Program-made: the position numbers and the translations under genes
Origin: an uncultured Oscillospiraceae bacterium
Lineage (GTDB): Bacteria > Bacillota > Clostridia > Oscillospirales > Oscillospiraceae
Reading direction: 5' to 3'
Length of the DNA stretch: 34,407 nucleotides
Assembly (NCBI GenBank): GCA_934590355.1
Contig: CAKTOX010000021.1
Location: 1-34,407, forward strand
In this document: piece after piece, positions 15,695 through 23,892 of the stretch
Numbering within the stretch: position 1 is the first letter of the stretch
Layout: every line of letters begins with the position of its first letter
The notes under the pieces: model-generated
Seen by the model: the letters and a program-made list of their open reading frames with translations, nothing else
Databases searched by the model: none
What the model was told of the DNA's origin: nothing

Positions 15695-17308
15695 TTAATC
15701 CTGAAAGTCTTGGGTAAATTTAACGACGACGATCCCGTCAACGGTTCTGACGCTCCCGGCCGCGGGGAAGAGAGGCATAGCTGCAACCTCCTCGCTTGCG
15801 GCAACGGCAACGGCCGTGCCTCTGTCTGCGATATTCATATCCGTCCTGAGGAGCATCGGGATATAGACACCGTAGATCACATAATATGTGATGGAGCTGT
15901 TGTTATTCGCTCCCGTAAGCTTTTTTATTTTGTCAAAGGGGGCAAAGTCCGAAAGATACGATTGCGGCGAGCCCATGAACACCACCGGCGTGACGCCTCT
16001 TTCGTAGCCCTCCTGCGTTTCTATTCTTTCAACAACGCGGGTCATCACGGAAAGCGTAGCCTGATGCTCAGTCGTTTTCTTGATGTAAACGGCGTTTGCC
16101 GTCTGAATATTCATAAATATCACACAGCACAGCAGAAACGCTGCCGTTCGCTCAAACACCGCCGTATTTTTGCGCTCGGAAAGCTCCTTTGCAAGGGTAA
16201 ACGTGATGATATACGCAAGCCAAAAGGCGTAGAACATGAGAACATGGATATAGCTGTTCAAAAGGCGCATGAGGTTCATAGCAAACGGGAGCATCAGGAA
16301 AAACAGCAGCGCCGTTATCACGTTCCCCGCGCTTGCTTTTCTTTTTATGAGAAGCCCAATGAGCCACGCAAAGCACACTGTCACCGTAATCATCGTCAGC
16401 ACGCCGACGGCAGTGGTAAAATACACAGAGTGCGCATAGCCGGAAAACTCGATCATGTAGAACTCTACCCGGCGGAATGTTTCGTAAAGCCGCTCGCCTA
16501 TGGGACCCGAGTCTCTGAAAAGATTTATCAGGCCGTTGCTGCTCTGCGACAGCTCAACGCCCGTCACGGCAAGAGAGAGCCTGAGTCCGGCGTAGTACAT
16601 CGCACCGCCCAAAATGGCAATTCCCGCCGCCCGGAAATCGGACAGCCAGACCTTTTTCCAGCTTGACTTTTCGTCCAAAAGGCGCATTATGGATATGGCG
16701 AGCACCATCGTCACGAAAACGCAAACGAGCGCCTGATAAATGCCCAGCGAAACGGCTACGCACAGTGCCGCACACAGCGTAAGAGCGAGCTTTTTCCTCG
16801 GCCCATGCTGCGTTTTTCCGCTCGTCAAGCCATACCAGATGCGGCAGCCGAGCAGAGCAAACAGCAGCGAGAGCATATCGGAACTGAGATCCGGCATATA
16901 GGTCGCCGCAAGCGCCGTCACGGTGAGGTTTACACTCAAAACTCCGCAGGTGAGCGCGATGCCGAGCCTTTTGTTTATGCTCAGCATCTCCGTCACGAGA
17001 TAGCCCGCAAGCGAGAGCCACAAAAGCGACATAAGCCCGTTTATCCACGGAAGGCTCGCAAAGCGCCCGAGGGTGAGGTCGTACAGGGGCTTCAGAAATC
17101 GCCCGAGCTGCAGCTTCCATTCCCAATATGCGGCATCGGATATGATCTCATACAGCGAATCGTGCGAGGGTTGGAAGTTCAAAAACGCATATGCGTGCGC
17201 AATAAGTCCGATGGCAAACGTGAAAACAAAGCAGGAAACGAGTCTCTGCTTATCGACATATTCAAAAATTCCCGGGCGTTTACCGCCGTGCAGCGCTTCG
17301 TTTTCCAT
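15695..17308 (-). CDS. Polytopic glucosyltransferase (Glucos_trans_II / GtrII-like)
   Basis: A 537-residue integral membrane protein with about 10 hydrophobic segments. Near the N-terminus, after the first membrane segment, HDSLYE and WKLQLGRFLKPLY resemble the GtrII-like GT-C domain (Glucos_trans_II), whose members take a sugar from a polyprenyl carrier and add it to an extracellular glycan. The C-terminal ~130 residues form a soluble extracytoplasmic domain. It pairs with the GtrB-like gene 19 bases downstream. No GtrA flippase is visible. In a Gram-positive cell the acceptor could be a wall or membrane teichoic acid or capsule; that is inference. Confidence 0.8.
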   Translation of the reverse strand: MENEALHGGKRPGIFEYVDKQRLVSCFVFTFAIGLIAHAYAFLNFQPSHDSLYEIISDAAYWEWKLQLGRFLKPLYDLTLGRFASLPWINGLMSLLWLSLAGYLVTEMLSINKRLGIALTCGVLSVNLTVTALAATYMPDLSSDMLSLLFALLGCRIWYGLTSGKTQHGPRKKLALTLCAALCVAVSLGIYQALVCVFVTMVLAISIMRLLDEKSSWKKVWLSDFRAAGIAILGGAMYYAGLRLSLAVTGVELSQSSNGLINLFRDSGPIGERLYETFRRVEFYMIEFSGYAHSVYFTTAVGVLTMITVTVCFAWLIGLLIKRKASAGNVITALLFFLMLPFAMNLMRLLNSYIHVLMFYAFWLAYIITFTLAKELSERKNTAVFERTAAFLLCCVIFMNIQTANAVYIKKTTEHQATLSVMTRVVERIETQEGYERGVTPVVFMGSPQSYLSDFAPFDKIKKLTGANNNSSITYYVIYGVYIPMLLRTDMNIADRGTAVAVAASEEVAAMPLFPAAGSVRTVDGIVVVKFTQDFQD

Positions 17309-17340
17309 GATTTTCTCCGCTCAGCTTATAATTATGCTAT

Positions 17341-17370
17341 ATTTTACATTCCCAAGCGCCGTTCTGTCAA
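17341..17370 (-). promoter_or_regulatory. Promoter of the gtrII-gtrB pair
   Basis: A perfect TTGACA (17370-17365) and TAAAAT (17346-17341), 18 bases apart on the minus strand, starting transcription close to the GtrII-like ATG at 17308. Confidence 0.65.
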
Positions 17371-17398
17371 TAGCACGGGCGGTATATTGAGTAAAGCG

Positions 17399-17427
17399 TT
17401 GATTTTCGCGGCGCTTTGCGGTAAAAT
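17399..17427 (+). promoter_or_regulatory. Promoter of the HD-PPTase operon
   Basis: TTGATT (17399-17404) and TAAAAT (17422-17427) 17 bases apart, divergent from the gtrII promoter, with a leader of about 24 nt before the HD-domain ATG. Confidence 0.7.
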
Positions 17428-17457
17428 ATTTTTAAAACTTCGCAGGAGGCATGGAAA

Positions 17458-18000
17458 ATGAGCTATATCCCCACCGTTGAGCAGGCAAAAGAGCTTGTTA
17501 TGAAATACAACAAGGAGCCGTTTCACCTTCAGCACGCCGAGACCGTTTCCAAGGTCATGGGCGAGCTGGCAAAGGAATACGACCCCGAAAACGTCGAATT
17601 CTGGGCTGCCGTGGGTATGCTCCACGACATAGATTTCGAGCTATACCCCGACGAGCACTGCGTCAAGGCGCGCGAAATGCTGCACGAGCTTGACATTGAC
17701 GAACGCGTTATCCATGCCGTCATCAGCCACGGCTACGGCATCTGCATTGACGTTGAGCCGGAGCTTTTCATGGAAAAGGTCCTGTTCGCGGCGGACGAGC
17801 TTACAGGGCTCATCGGCGCCGCCGCGCTCATGCGCCCGACCGGAATTTCCGACATGGAGCCGAAGTCCGTGAAGAAAAAATTCAAAGACAAAAAATTTGC
17901 CGCCGGCTGCTCACGCGAGGTCATACTTCGCGGTGCGCAGATGTGCGGCTGGGAGCTTGACACGCTCATCGCCAAGACGCTTGACGCCATGCGCGCATGA
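17458..18000 (+). CDS. HD-domain metal-dependent phosphohydrolase
   Basis: A 180-residue cytoplasmic HD-superfamily protein. Metal ligands are visible as His in LQHAETV (about residue 25), the HD pair in MLHDIDFE (about 55-56), and His in HAVISHGYG. This compact form is common in Firmicutes and is usually annotated as an HD hydrolase of unknown substrate; nucleotides are the usual class of substrate. The ATG at 17458 is set by GGAGG eight bases upstream; the earlier ATG at 17451 is in another frame. It is followed after four bases by a phosphopantetheinyl transferase, probably in one transcript. Confidence 0.85.
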   Translation: MSYIPTVEQAKELVMKYNKEPFHLQHAETVSKVMGELAKEYDPENVEFWAAVGMLHDIDFELYPDEHCVKAREMLHELDIDERVIHAVISHGYGICIDVEPELFMEKVLFAADELTGLIGAAALMRPTGISDMEPKSVKKKFKDKKFAAGCSREVILRGAQMCGWELDTLIAKTLDAMRA

Positions 18001-18004
18001 TGAC

Positions 18005-18574
18005 ATGATAAAAATATTCTTTGCCGACCTCGGCTCGTTCGACGAAAAAGCGGCGCTTATGCTCGTTTCGCCCGCGCGGCGCGAAAAAGCGCTTGCCATA
18101 TCGGACGACGGAGCCCGCAGGCAAAGCCTCGGCGCGGCGCTTTTGCTGCACAGCGTCTTCGGGCGCAGCGACTGCTCCGTAGCGAAAAACGGCAAGCCGT
18201 TTTTCGCAGGCTCGGATGCGCATTTTTCCCTTGCGCACTGCCGTGACACCGTCGTTTGCGCCGTGTCGGACGCACCCGTCGGAGTCGATATCGAGCTTGA
18301 GCGGCAAAACGGCATTGCGCTTGCACGGCGCTGGTTTGCGCCGGACGAGGCGATGTCCGTCGAAAATGCAGCAGATCCGAACGAGAAATTCTGTATAATT
18401 TGGACAGTCAAGGAAAGCTATATCAAGCTGCGCGGCCTGCGCCTTTCGGATATGTCCCGCTTCAGCGTGAACGCTCTCGACGCGCAGTACCGCTCGCTGC
18501 GTCTGGGCGAGTATCACCTCGCCTGCTGCGCCGACGGCATTGATAAAATCGAATTATTGCAACAAAAAATCTGA
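18005..18574 (+). CDS. 4'-phosphopantetheinyl transferase (Sfp-like)
   Basis: A 189-residue enzyme that moves 4'-phosphopantetheine from CoA to a carrier-protein serine. The two PPTase signatures are present: VGVDIELE (about residues 92-99, with the Mg-binding Asp/Glu) and WTVKESYIKLRG (about 134-145). It is shorter than B. subtilis Sfp (about 224), but has the fold core. There is no polyketide or non-ribosomal synthetase in the window, so it may serve fatty-acid ACP or a distant synthetase. The ATG at 18005 sits in ATGATGACATG, overlapping the HD stop region; the in-frame start 108 bases upstream lies inside the HD gene. The stop codon is inside the terminator stem. Confidence 0.88.
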   Translation: MIKIFFADLGSFDEKAALMLVSPARREKALAISDDGARRQSLGAALLLHSVFGRSDCSVAKNGKPFFAGSDAHFSLAHCRDTVVCAVSDAPVGVDIELERQNGIALARRWFAPDEAMSVENAADPNEKFCIIWTVKESYIKLRGLRLSDMSRFSVNALDAQYRSLRLGEYHLACCADGIDKIELLQQKI

Positions 18575-18595
18575 GGTCGAAAAGACCTCAGATTT
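18567..18595. terminator. Bidirectional terminator carrying both flanking stop codons
   Basis: A 12-base-pair perfect stem (18567-18578 with 18584-18595, GAAAA loop) with A/T tracts on both sides. The PPTase TGA (18572-18574) and the convergent HAD-gene TGA (18590-18588) both lie in the two arms of the stem. Confidence 0.9.
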
Positions 18596-19277
18596 TTTTA
18601 AGCAATTGCGGCAGCTCGGACAGCGCGCGGATCTCGTAGTCGGCGGGGATCGCGGGGTTTGCCGGCAGTCCCTTGGGGTTGAACCAGCAGGTTTTTATCC
18701 CTGCGTTTATGCCGCCGAGCACGTCGGAGCCGAGTCTGTCGCCGACTATTATCGCCTCGGACTTATTAAAGCCCTCTATCTTCGAAAACACGATGTCGAA
18801 AAACTCCTTCGAGGGCTTGTCCGCGCCGAGGCGCTCGGAAATGAAAATGTCTTTAAAATACGGCGCTATTCCCGAGCTTTTCAGGCGTCTGTCCTGCACG
18901 AAGGCCGTGCCGTTGGAAACGATGTAAAGCTCATATTTGTCCTTGAGCTCCTCCAGCAGCTCCTGCGCCCCGTCAACGAAATAATGCCCGATGCCAAGCA
19001 GATATTCATAGCTTGCCTGCGCCATTTCGCTGGGCACGCTGCGCACGCCGAGCTCGTCAAAGAGAATGTCGAACCTGCGCACGAGCACCTGCTCGCGGGT
19101 AAGCTCCCCACGCTCAAGCAGCGCCCACTGCGAGTCGTTTATCTCGCTGTAACGCTTTATGACCGCCTCCGTCGAGGGAATGCCGATGCGCTCGAAGGTC
19201 TTTTTTATCGCTGCCGCCTCGGCCTTGCCGAAGTCGAGCAGCGTGTCGTCAATGTCAAGAAAAACAAATTTTATCAT
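18588..19277 (-). CDS. HAD-family hydrolase, YjjG-like 5'-nucleotidase
   Basis: A 229-residue haloacid dehalogenase-fold phosphatase. Motif I is DIDDTLLDFGKAE (catalytic Asp at residues 7 and 9), motif II VSNGT, the motif III Lys is in LGADKPSKEFFD, and motif IV is VGDRLGSDVLGG. The helical cap between motifs I and II and the length match the YjjG (noncanonical pyrimidine nucleotidase) group. The ATG at 19277 is preferred because GAGGTG lies eight bases upstream; the GTG at 19286 would overlap this spacing. Substrate specificity is not certain. Confidence 0.87.
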   Translation of the reverse strand: MIKFVFLDIDDTLLDFGKAEAAAIKKTFERIGIPSTEAVIKRYSEINDSQWALLERGELTREQVLVRRFDILFDELGVRSVPSEMAQASYEYLLGIGHYFVDGAQELLEELKDKYELYIVSNGTAFVQDRRLKSSGIAPYFKDIFISERLGADKPSKEFFDIVFSKIEGFNKSEAIIVGDRLGSDVLGGINAGIKTCWFNPKGLPANPAIPADYEIRALSELPQLLKKI

Positions 19278-19309
19278 ACTTTTCACACCTCAATAATGCC
19301 CTGAAAAGA

Positions 19310-20392
19310 TCAGTGAACGGAATAAAAGCTCCAGCGCGGTCTGTGCTGCCCGGGAGCCGTTTCAACGAGCCGCCCGAGCCAGATCTCGAAGGTCAGATTA
19401 TAATTGTCGTAAAAGCTCAGTCTGGCCTTTTCCCCGTCGCGCCCGAGATCGAAGCCCGGTTTTTCGGGGCCGAAATCGAAAATGCCGCCGACCTGCTCAT
19501 ACACCTCGTCCATAATGAAGGGGCTGCCCGTGCCCATTGCAAACGAATGCAGCCGCCCCTCGTTTGCGGAAAACCAGCGCCAGAATTTTGCAAGCTTTTC
19601 CCTCGGAATACTGCGCAGGGCAAAGCGCGGATTTTTTCTCTCGACTATCTCGCGCACCATGAGCGCCGACGCGGCCTCAAGCTCCGGCGCCACGCTTCGC
19701 AGCCTGCTCATTTTTTCCACGCACTGCGCCTTGCGGTCGGTCGCGGCATAAAGGGTCGCCCATGTGAGCGTGAGCATCGGGTTTTCGCAGCCGTAGCGCT
19801 CGGCCTCGTAAAGCTCAAACTCCGCATCGTCATAGCGGCGCATCATGAGAAGGCAGTTGGCAGCATTGCCGTGCACGGAGCCGAGCACCGCCTCCTCGCG
19901 CACGGCCGGCACCTCGTCCGCCCGCTCGCGCGAAAATATCGCGTCGGCGGCAGTCAGATACTCCGCCAGCGCCGCCTCATAGTGCTTTTTCGTGTGCAGA
20001 CATTTCGCGAGCATGAGATATACCATGTAAAACTCCGGCTCACGCCGTGCCGCCTGCCCGTAATACGCCAGCGCCATATCCGAAAGCTCGTTCCTGTCGC
20101 AGCAGACCCCGAGGAAAAAATTCCACGCGGCAAAGTCCTCGTCGGTCCTGCAATATTTCAAGACACCGTCGAGCTTTTTCGCCGCCGCGGTGTATTTCCC
20201 CCGCGTCATGAGATTGAGGGCGGCAACGAGTTCAAATCTTGCGGCAATGTCGTCCGTGAATGCAGGGCGCAGAATGTCTCCGAACACCCGGCAATGGGCG
20301 TACCACGAGTCTGCGTAGCCCTTGCCTATCCTGCCGCTTTTGAGTATCAGCGATACAAATTTATTCCGTTTTTCTCTGCGTTTTTCGTCCAT
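19310..20392 (-). CDS. TPR-repeat protein, unknown function
   Basis: A 360-residue soluble protein. Residues about 55-220 contain tetratricopeptide-like helical pairs (for example the repeat around ELSDMALAYYGQAARREPEFYMVYLMLAKCL and the following KKHYEAALAEYLTAAD). The C-terminal third is non-repetitive, Trp/Phe-rich and not recognised. TPR arrays usually mediate protein contacts. The start at 20392 lacks a good Shine-Dalgarno sequence and lies only eight bases from a TATAAT box, so the mRNA may be leaderless. It ends 33 bases before the HAD gene, probably one transcript. Confidence 0.75.
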   Translation of the reverse strand: MDEKRREKRNKFVSLILKSGRIGKGYADSWYAHCRVFGDILRPAFTDDIAARFELVAALNLMTRGKYTAAAKKLDGVLKYCRTDEDFAAWNFFLGVCCDRNELSDMALAYYGQAARREPEFYMVYLMLAKCLHTKKHYEAALAEYLTAADAIFSRERADEVPAVREEAVLGSVHGNAANCLLMMRRYDDAEFELYEAERYGCENPMLTLTWATLYAATDRKAQCVEKMSRLRSVAPELEAASALMVREIVERKNPRFALRSIPREKLAKFWRWFSANEGRLHSFAMGTGSPFIMDEVYEQVGGIFDFGPEKPGFDLGRDGEKARLSFYDNYNLTFEIWLGRLVETAPGQHRPRWSFYSVH

Positions 20393-20399
20393 GCCTTGA

Positions 20400-20428
20400 A
20401 TTATATTCTAAACCTCATTCTCTGTAAA
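20400..20428 (-). promoter_or_regulatory. Promoter of the TPR gene
   Basis: TTTACA (20428-20423) and a perfect TATAAT (20405-20400), 17 bases apart on the minus strand. The predicted start of transcription (about 20393) falls next to the ATG at 20392. Confidence 0.7.
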
Positions 20429-20506
20429 GGAAAATTTGCGGCCGTACCTTCTTGTGCAGACTGCGAAAAAGCAAGATTTTTTGCGTTTTTTATCCCCCCA
20501 CCGGGC

Positions 20507-20536
20507 TTGTGAGCTTACTTTTTTGCGTGTTAAAAT
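20507..20536 (+). promoter_or_regulatory. Possible promoter of the eight-gene transport operon
   Basis: TTGTGA (20507-20512) and TAAAAT (20531-20536), 18 bases apart, about 48 bases before the first methyltransferase ATG. The -35 box is only a fair match. The region between 20430 and 20584 otherwise holds only A/T-rich runs and no gene. Confidence 0.4.
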
Positions 20537-20584
20537 TCAAACACGAATGTATGAGTATTGAGTATGTAGAAGGGATATGCCGCA

Positions 20585-21343
20585 ATGAACGCTCTTTTGG
20601 GTACGATCGAACAGTATTGGACACGCCGCGCGAGCTCCTACACGGAGGTCGTGAAGAAAAATCTTGCCGACGGCTGGGACGGAAAGTGGGCGGACGAGCT
20701 TATACGAAACTTCCCCCGTATCGAGGGCCGGACGCTGCGCGTTTTGGACATAGGTACGGGTCCGGGCTTTTACGCCATCATTCTCGCCGCGCGCGGCTAT
20801 GAGGTAACGGCGGTGGATATGTCCGAGGGTATGCTCGAGCAGGCGAGGAATAACGCGGGTGAGCTCGCCGATAAAATTCGTTTCTGCAAGATGGACGCGC
20901 AGGAGCTGAGCTTTAACGACAGCGAATTTGACGTTATCGTCACGCGAAACCTCACCTGGAACCTGCCCGACCCCGCCAAGGCATACGCGGAGTGGCGGCG
21001 CGTGCTGCGCGACGGCGGCGTTATGCTCAACATTGACTCAAACTGGTACGCATATTTATTCGACGACGAAAAAAGGCTCGAAAAGCAGGCCGACCGCGAA
21101 AACACCATACAGGCGGGCTTTGACGATCACGAGAGCTACGACGAGGGCTGGCTCATGGAAAACATCTCGCGCAACCTTCCCATGGGCAGACTGCCCCGCC
21201 CGCAGTGGGATGCGGTGACTCTGCTCGACCTCGGCTTTAAAAACGTCAGCGCCGATACGTCCGTAAGCAAGCGGCTCTGGAGTCGGGAGGAAATGTCAAA
21301 CTACGCATCCACTCCCTGTTTTCTCATAAGAGCCGTAAAATAA
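20585..21343 (+). CDS. Class I SAM-dependent methyltransferase (operon copy 1)
   Basis: A 252-residue Methyltransf_11-type enzyme. Motif I, VLDIGTGPGFYAI, lies near residues 49-61, the acidic end of beta-2 is VTAVDMS, and the post-I region is CKMDAQELSFNDSEFD, followed by VVTRNLTWNLPDP and the motif III region RVLRDGGVMLNID. AAGGGA lies nine bases before the ATG. It is the first gene of an operon with an ABC importer 26 bases downstream. A clear paralogue ends the same operon (27273-28001): both share the YWT-RA start, the TRNLTW-LP-P stretch and a RP-WD ending block. The methyl acceptor is unknown. Confidence 0.87.
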   Translation: MNALLGTIEQYWTRRASSYTEVVKKNLADGWDGKWADELIRNFPRIEGRTLRVLDIGTGPGFYAIILAARGYEVTAVDMSEGMLEQARNNAGELADKIRFCKMDAQELSFNDSEFDVIVTRNLTWNLPDPAKAYAEWRRVLRDGGVMLNIDSNWYAYLFDDEKRLEKQADRENTIQAGFDDHESYDEGWLMENISRNLPMGRLPRPQWDAVTLLDLGFKNVSADTSVSKRLWSREEMSNYASTPCFLIRAVK

Positions 21344-21369
21344 AATAACGGAAGAAAGAGTGGTAAACG

Positions 21370-22896
21370 ATGAAAAAAAGAATTACAGCACTTGTCCTTG
21401 CGCTTTTAATGGTGCTCGGTCTTGCTGCCTGCGGCGGAGACAAGACGGGCGGCGAGGACAAGTCGGGCGAAAAGATCCTGCGCGTTGCGGAGAGCTTTGC
21501 CTACCCCAGCCTTGACGCTCACAAGGAGTATTACGGCTGGTACACCTCCATTTACGGCATAACCGAGGCTCTTTTCAAGATGGGCGACGACAGCTCCGTG
21601 CAGCCCTGCCTTGCCGAAAAGGCGGTCGCCTCCGACGACGGTCTGACATGGACCGTCACCCTCAAGGAGGGCATCGCATTTTCTAACGGCAGCCCCGTCA
21701 CCGTTGACAGCGTCATCGCAAACCTCAAGCGCGTGGGCGAGGTGAACGTGCGCTTCGCGCAGTTTGCCGAATATGAGTACAAGACCGTGGGCGACAAGGA
21801 ATTTACCATCACGACCAAGGATGTCTACCCCACACTCATAAACGACCTCGCCTCGCCGGAAATGGCGATCATGGACCTTGACGCCACGGAGGACCTCGAC
21901 AACGCGCCCGTTGCGACAGGCCCCTTTGTCGTAAAGTCCTTCAAGCCCGAGGGTACGGTCGAGGTGCTCAAGAACGACAAATATTGGGGCGGCGAGGTGA
22001 AGCTTGACGGCGCGGTGTTCTACTACATGCAGGACGACGAATCCAAGCTCCTTGCGATGCAGAACGGCGAAATTGACTGCTACACCTCCGTCACGGCAGC
22101 GGCAAAGGAAATTTACGACGCCTCGCCCGATAAGTACACCGTTACGGACATCCCCGCGACAAGACTCCAGTTCTATATGCTCAACCGGAACACCCTTTCC
22201 GACGAGATAAGAAAGGCAATTAACCTCACCGTTGACTGCAAGGCAATAGCCGCTTACCTTAACGGCACCGTCACCGCCGCCGTCGGCCCCTTCGGAACCT
22301 CCACGGCATACGGCAAGGTCACAAAGCCCGCGGTCGACACGGCTGCGGCAAAGGCGGCAATAGAGCAGGCAGGCTACACCCTCGGCTCGGACGGCATCTA
22401 CGCGAAGGACGGCCAGCCCCTCAAGCTCAACATCTGCTACTACGCCGCCCGCTCCCTCGATTCCCTGGCGCTCCTCATGCAGGAGCAGCTCAAGGCCGTC
22501 GGCATCGACACGACCCTCACGGTGCAGGAGGACGCGGACGCGACCTACATCGCCTCGGGCGACTATGACATCGCTCTGTACTGCATGATAGCCGACAAAA
22601 ACGGCGATCCGTATTACTTTATCGACACTGTGCTCCGTCCGGGCGGATACTGGGCCTCGGCGGGCTTTGAAAGCGACAAGGTCATGCAGCTCATTAACGA
22701 GCTCAAGGTCGAGACCGATCCGGCAAAGCGCGCCTCCCTTGCAAACGAAATCGTGCAGCTTGCCATCGACGACAATGCCATCGGCTGCGTGGGACTGTTT
22801 AATAACATCACCGTTTCCGCCAAAAGCGTGAGCGGTATTTACGAAAACTGCCCCTTCGACTTCTACCGCATAGATGCAAACACCGACATGAAATAA
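21370..22896 (+). CDS. ABC transporter solute-binding lipoprotein (family 5; nickel/peptide type)
   Basis: A 508-residue extracytoplasmic binding protein. Residues 1-20 are a lipoprotein signal peptide ending in the lipobox LAAC, so the mature protein is anchored by Cys 21. The fold is the SBP family 5 class (OppA/DppA/NikA): LAEKAVASDDGLTWTVTLKEGI, ATGPFVVKSF and the long C-terminal lobe are diagnostic. By overall length and the reduced first domain it is closer to NikA/CntA-type than to large peptide binders. Ligand could be a metal chelate, small peptide or opine-like compound; the sequence does not decide. It is followed by both permeases and ATPases. Confidence 0.9.
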   Translation: MKKRITALVLALLMVLGLAACGGDKTGGEDKSGEKILRVAESFAYPSLDAHKEYYGWYTSIYGITEALFKMGDDSSVQPCLAEKAVASDDGLTWTVTLKEGIAFSNGSPVTVDSVIANLKRVGEVNVRFAQFAEYEYKTVGDKEFTITTKDVYPTLINDLASPEMAIMDLDATEDLDNAPVATGPFVVKSFKPEGTVEVLKNDKYWGGEVKLDGAVFYYMQDDESKLLAMQNGEIDCYTSVTAAAKEIYDASPDKYTVTDIPATRLQFYMLNRNTLSDEIRKAINLTVDCKAIAAYLNGTVTAAVGPFGTSTAYGKVTKPAVDTAAAKAAIEQAGYTLGSDGIYAKDGQPLKLNICYYAARSLDSLALLMQEQLKAVGIDTTLTVQEDADATYIASGDYDIALYCMIADKNGDPYYFIDTVLRPGGYWASAGFESDKVMQLINELKVETDPAKRASLANEIVQLAIDDNAIGCVGLFNNITVSAKSVSGIYENCPFDFYRIDANTDMK

Positions 22897-22905
22897 ATCC
22901 CGTGC

Positions 22906-22933
22906 GTCGGGAGTCTCCTCGGAGGCTCCCGAC
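22906..22933 (+). other. Intercistronic hairpin after the binding-protein gene
   Basis: A 12-base-pair stem (22906-22917 with 22922-22933, one T-G wobble, CTCG loop) sits between the binding protein and the first permease. No T-tract follows, so it is more likely an mRNA 3'-end stabiliser that raises binding-protein level than a full terminator. Confidence 0.7.
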
Positions 22934-22946
22934 TCTGCGGGCAGAG

Positions 22947-23885
22947 GTGAACGCCATAAAAAAGCAGATTTTAAAACGCCTGCTGCATCTTGCAGTGATA
23001 ATAATAGGTCTGAGCTTTCTGACCTATCTTTTAATGTACATATCGCCCGGCGACCCTGCGCAGAAGAAGCTGACCGCGCAGGGTATAAGTGTTTCTGAGG
23101 AAACTCTCGAGGCTGCGCGCGAGGAGCTGGGGCTCAACGACCCCTTCCTGCTGCGCTACGCAAAATGGCTCGGCGGCGCCTTAACGGGCGACCTCGGAGC
23201 CTCGTATAAGGACGGCATCTCCGTTTCTCATAAGCTCGTGCAGGCGCTCAGATATACGCTTATCCTGAGCCTTTCGAGCCTTGCTCTCGCGCTTGCAGTA
23301 TCCCTGCCGCTGTCGGTCATAACGGCGGTCAAAAAGGACGGCGTGCTCGACAATATAGTCCGCCTTTTGAGCTTTATCGGAAACTCGCTGCCGAATTTTC
23401 TTATCTCGGTGCTTTTAATGTATTTCTTCTGCATCAAAACAAAGCTCCTGCCCGTCATAGCCGACGAGAGCGTCAAGGGGCTTATCCTGCCCTGCCTTGC
23501 GCTGGCAATTCCGATGTGCTCGCGCTTCGTGCGGCAGTTCAGAGCGGAGGTTTTGGAGCAATTGGGGCGCAGCTACGTCCTCGGCGCGAGAGCGCGGGGC
23601 GTCAAGAGCTCCGTTATCCTGTATAAAAACGTCCTGCACAATGCAATGATACCGATCCTGACCATAACAGCCCTCTCCGTCGGGACGCTGCTCGGCGGCA
23701 GCGTCGTTGTCGAGACCATATTCCGCTGGCCCGGTCTCGGCAAGCTCGTCATGGACGCGATAACCGCGCGCGACTACCCCGTCATTCAGGGCTTTGTTAT
23801 ATTCACAAGCTGCGTTTACGTTTTGATCAACCTCGCCGCAGACATATGCTATCGCCGTCTCGACCCTCGCGTCGAGGAAATGTGA
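22947..23885 (+). CDS. ABC transporter permease 1 (NikB/DppB type)
   Basis: A 312-residue inner-membrane subunit with about six transmembrane helices. The N-terminal LTYLLMYISPGDPA and the cytoplasmic EAA-like loop around LGARARGVKSSVILYKNVLHNAMIPILT match DppB/NikB. The start is taken as GTG 22947, which begins the usual basic KKQILKRLLHL segment. An in-frame start at 22902 would lie across the intercistronic hairpin and is unlikely. The ribosome binding site is weak, consistent with lower expression than the binding protein. It forms a heterodimer with the next permease. Confidence 0.88.
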   Translation: MNAIKKQILKRLLHLAVIIIGLSFLTYLLMYISPGDPAQKKLTAQGISVSEETLEAAREELGLNDPFLLRYAKWLGGALTGDLGASYKDGISVSHKLVQALRYTLILSLSSLALALAVSLPLSVITAVKKDGVLDNIVRLLSFIGNSLPNFLISVLLMYFFCIKTKLLPVIADESVKGLILPCLALAIPMCSRFVRQFRAEVLEQLGRSYVLGARARGVKSSVILYKNVLHNAMIPILTITALSVGTLLGGSVVVETIFRWPGLGKLVMDAITARDYPVIQGFVIFTSCVYVLINLAADICYRRLDPRVEEM

Positions 23886-23892
23886 GGTGCGC

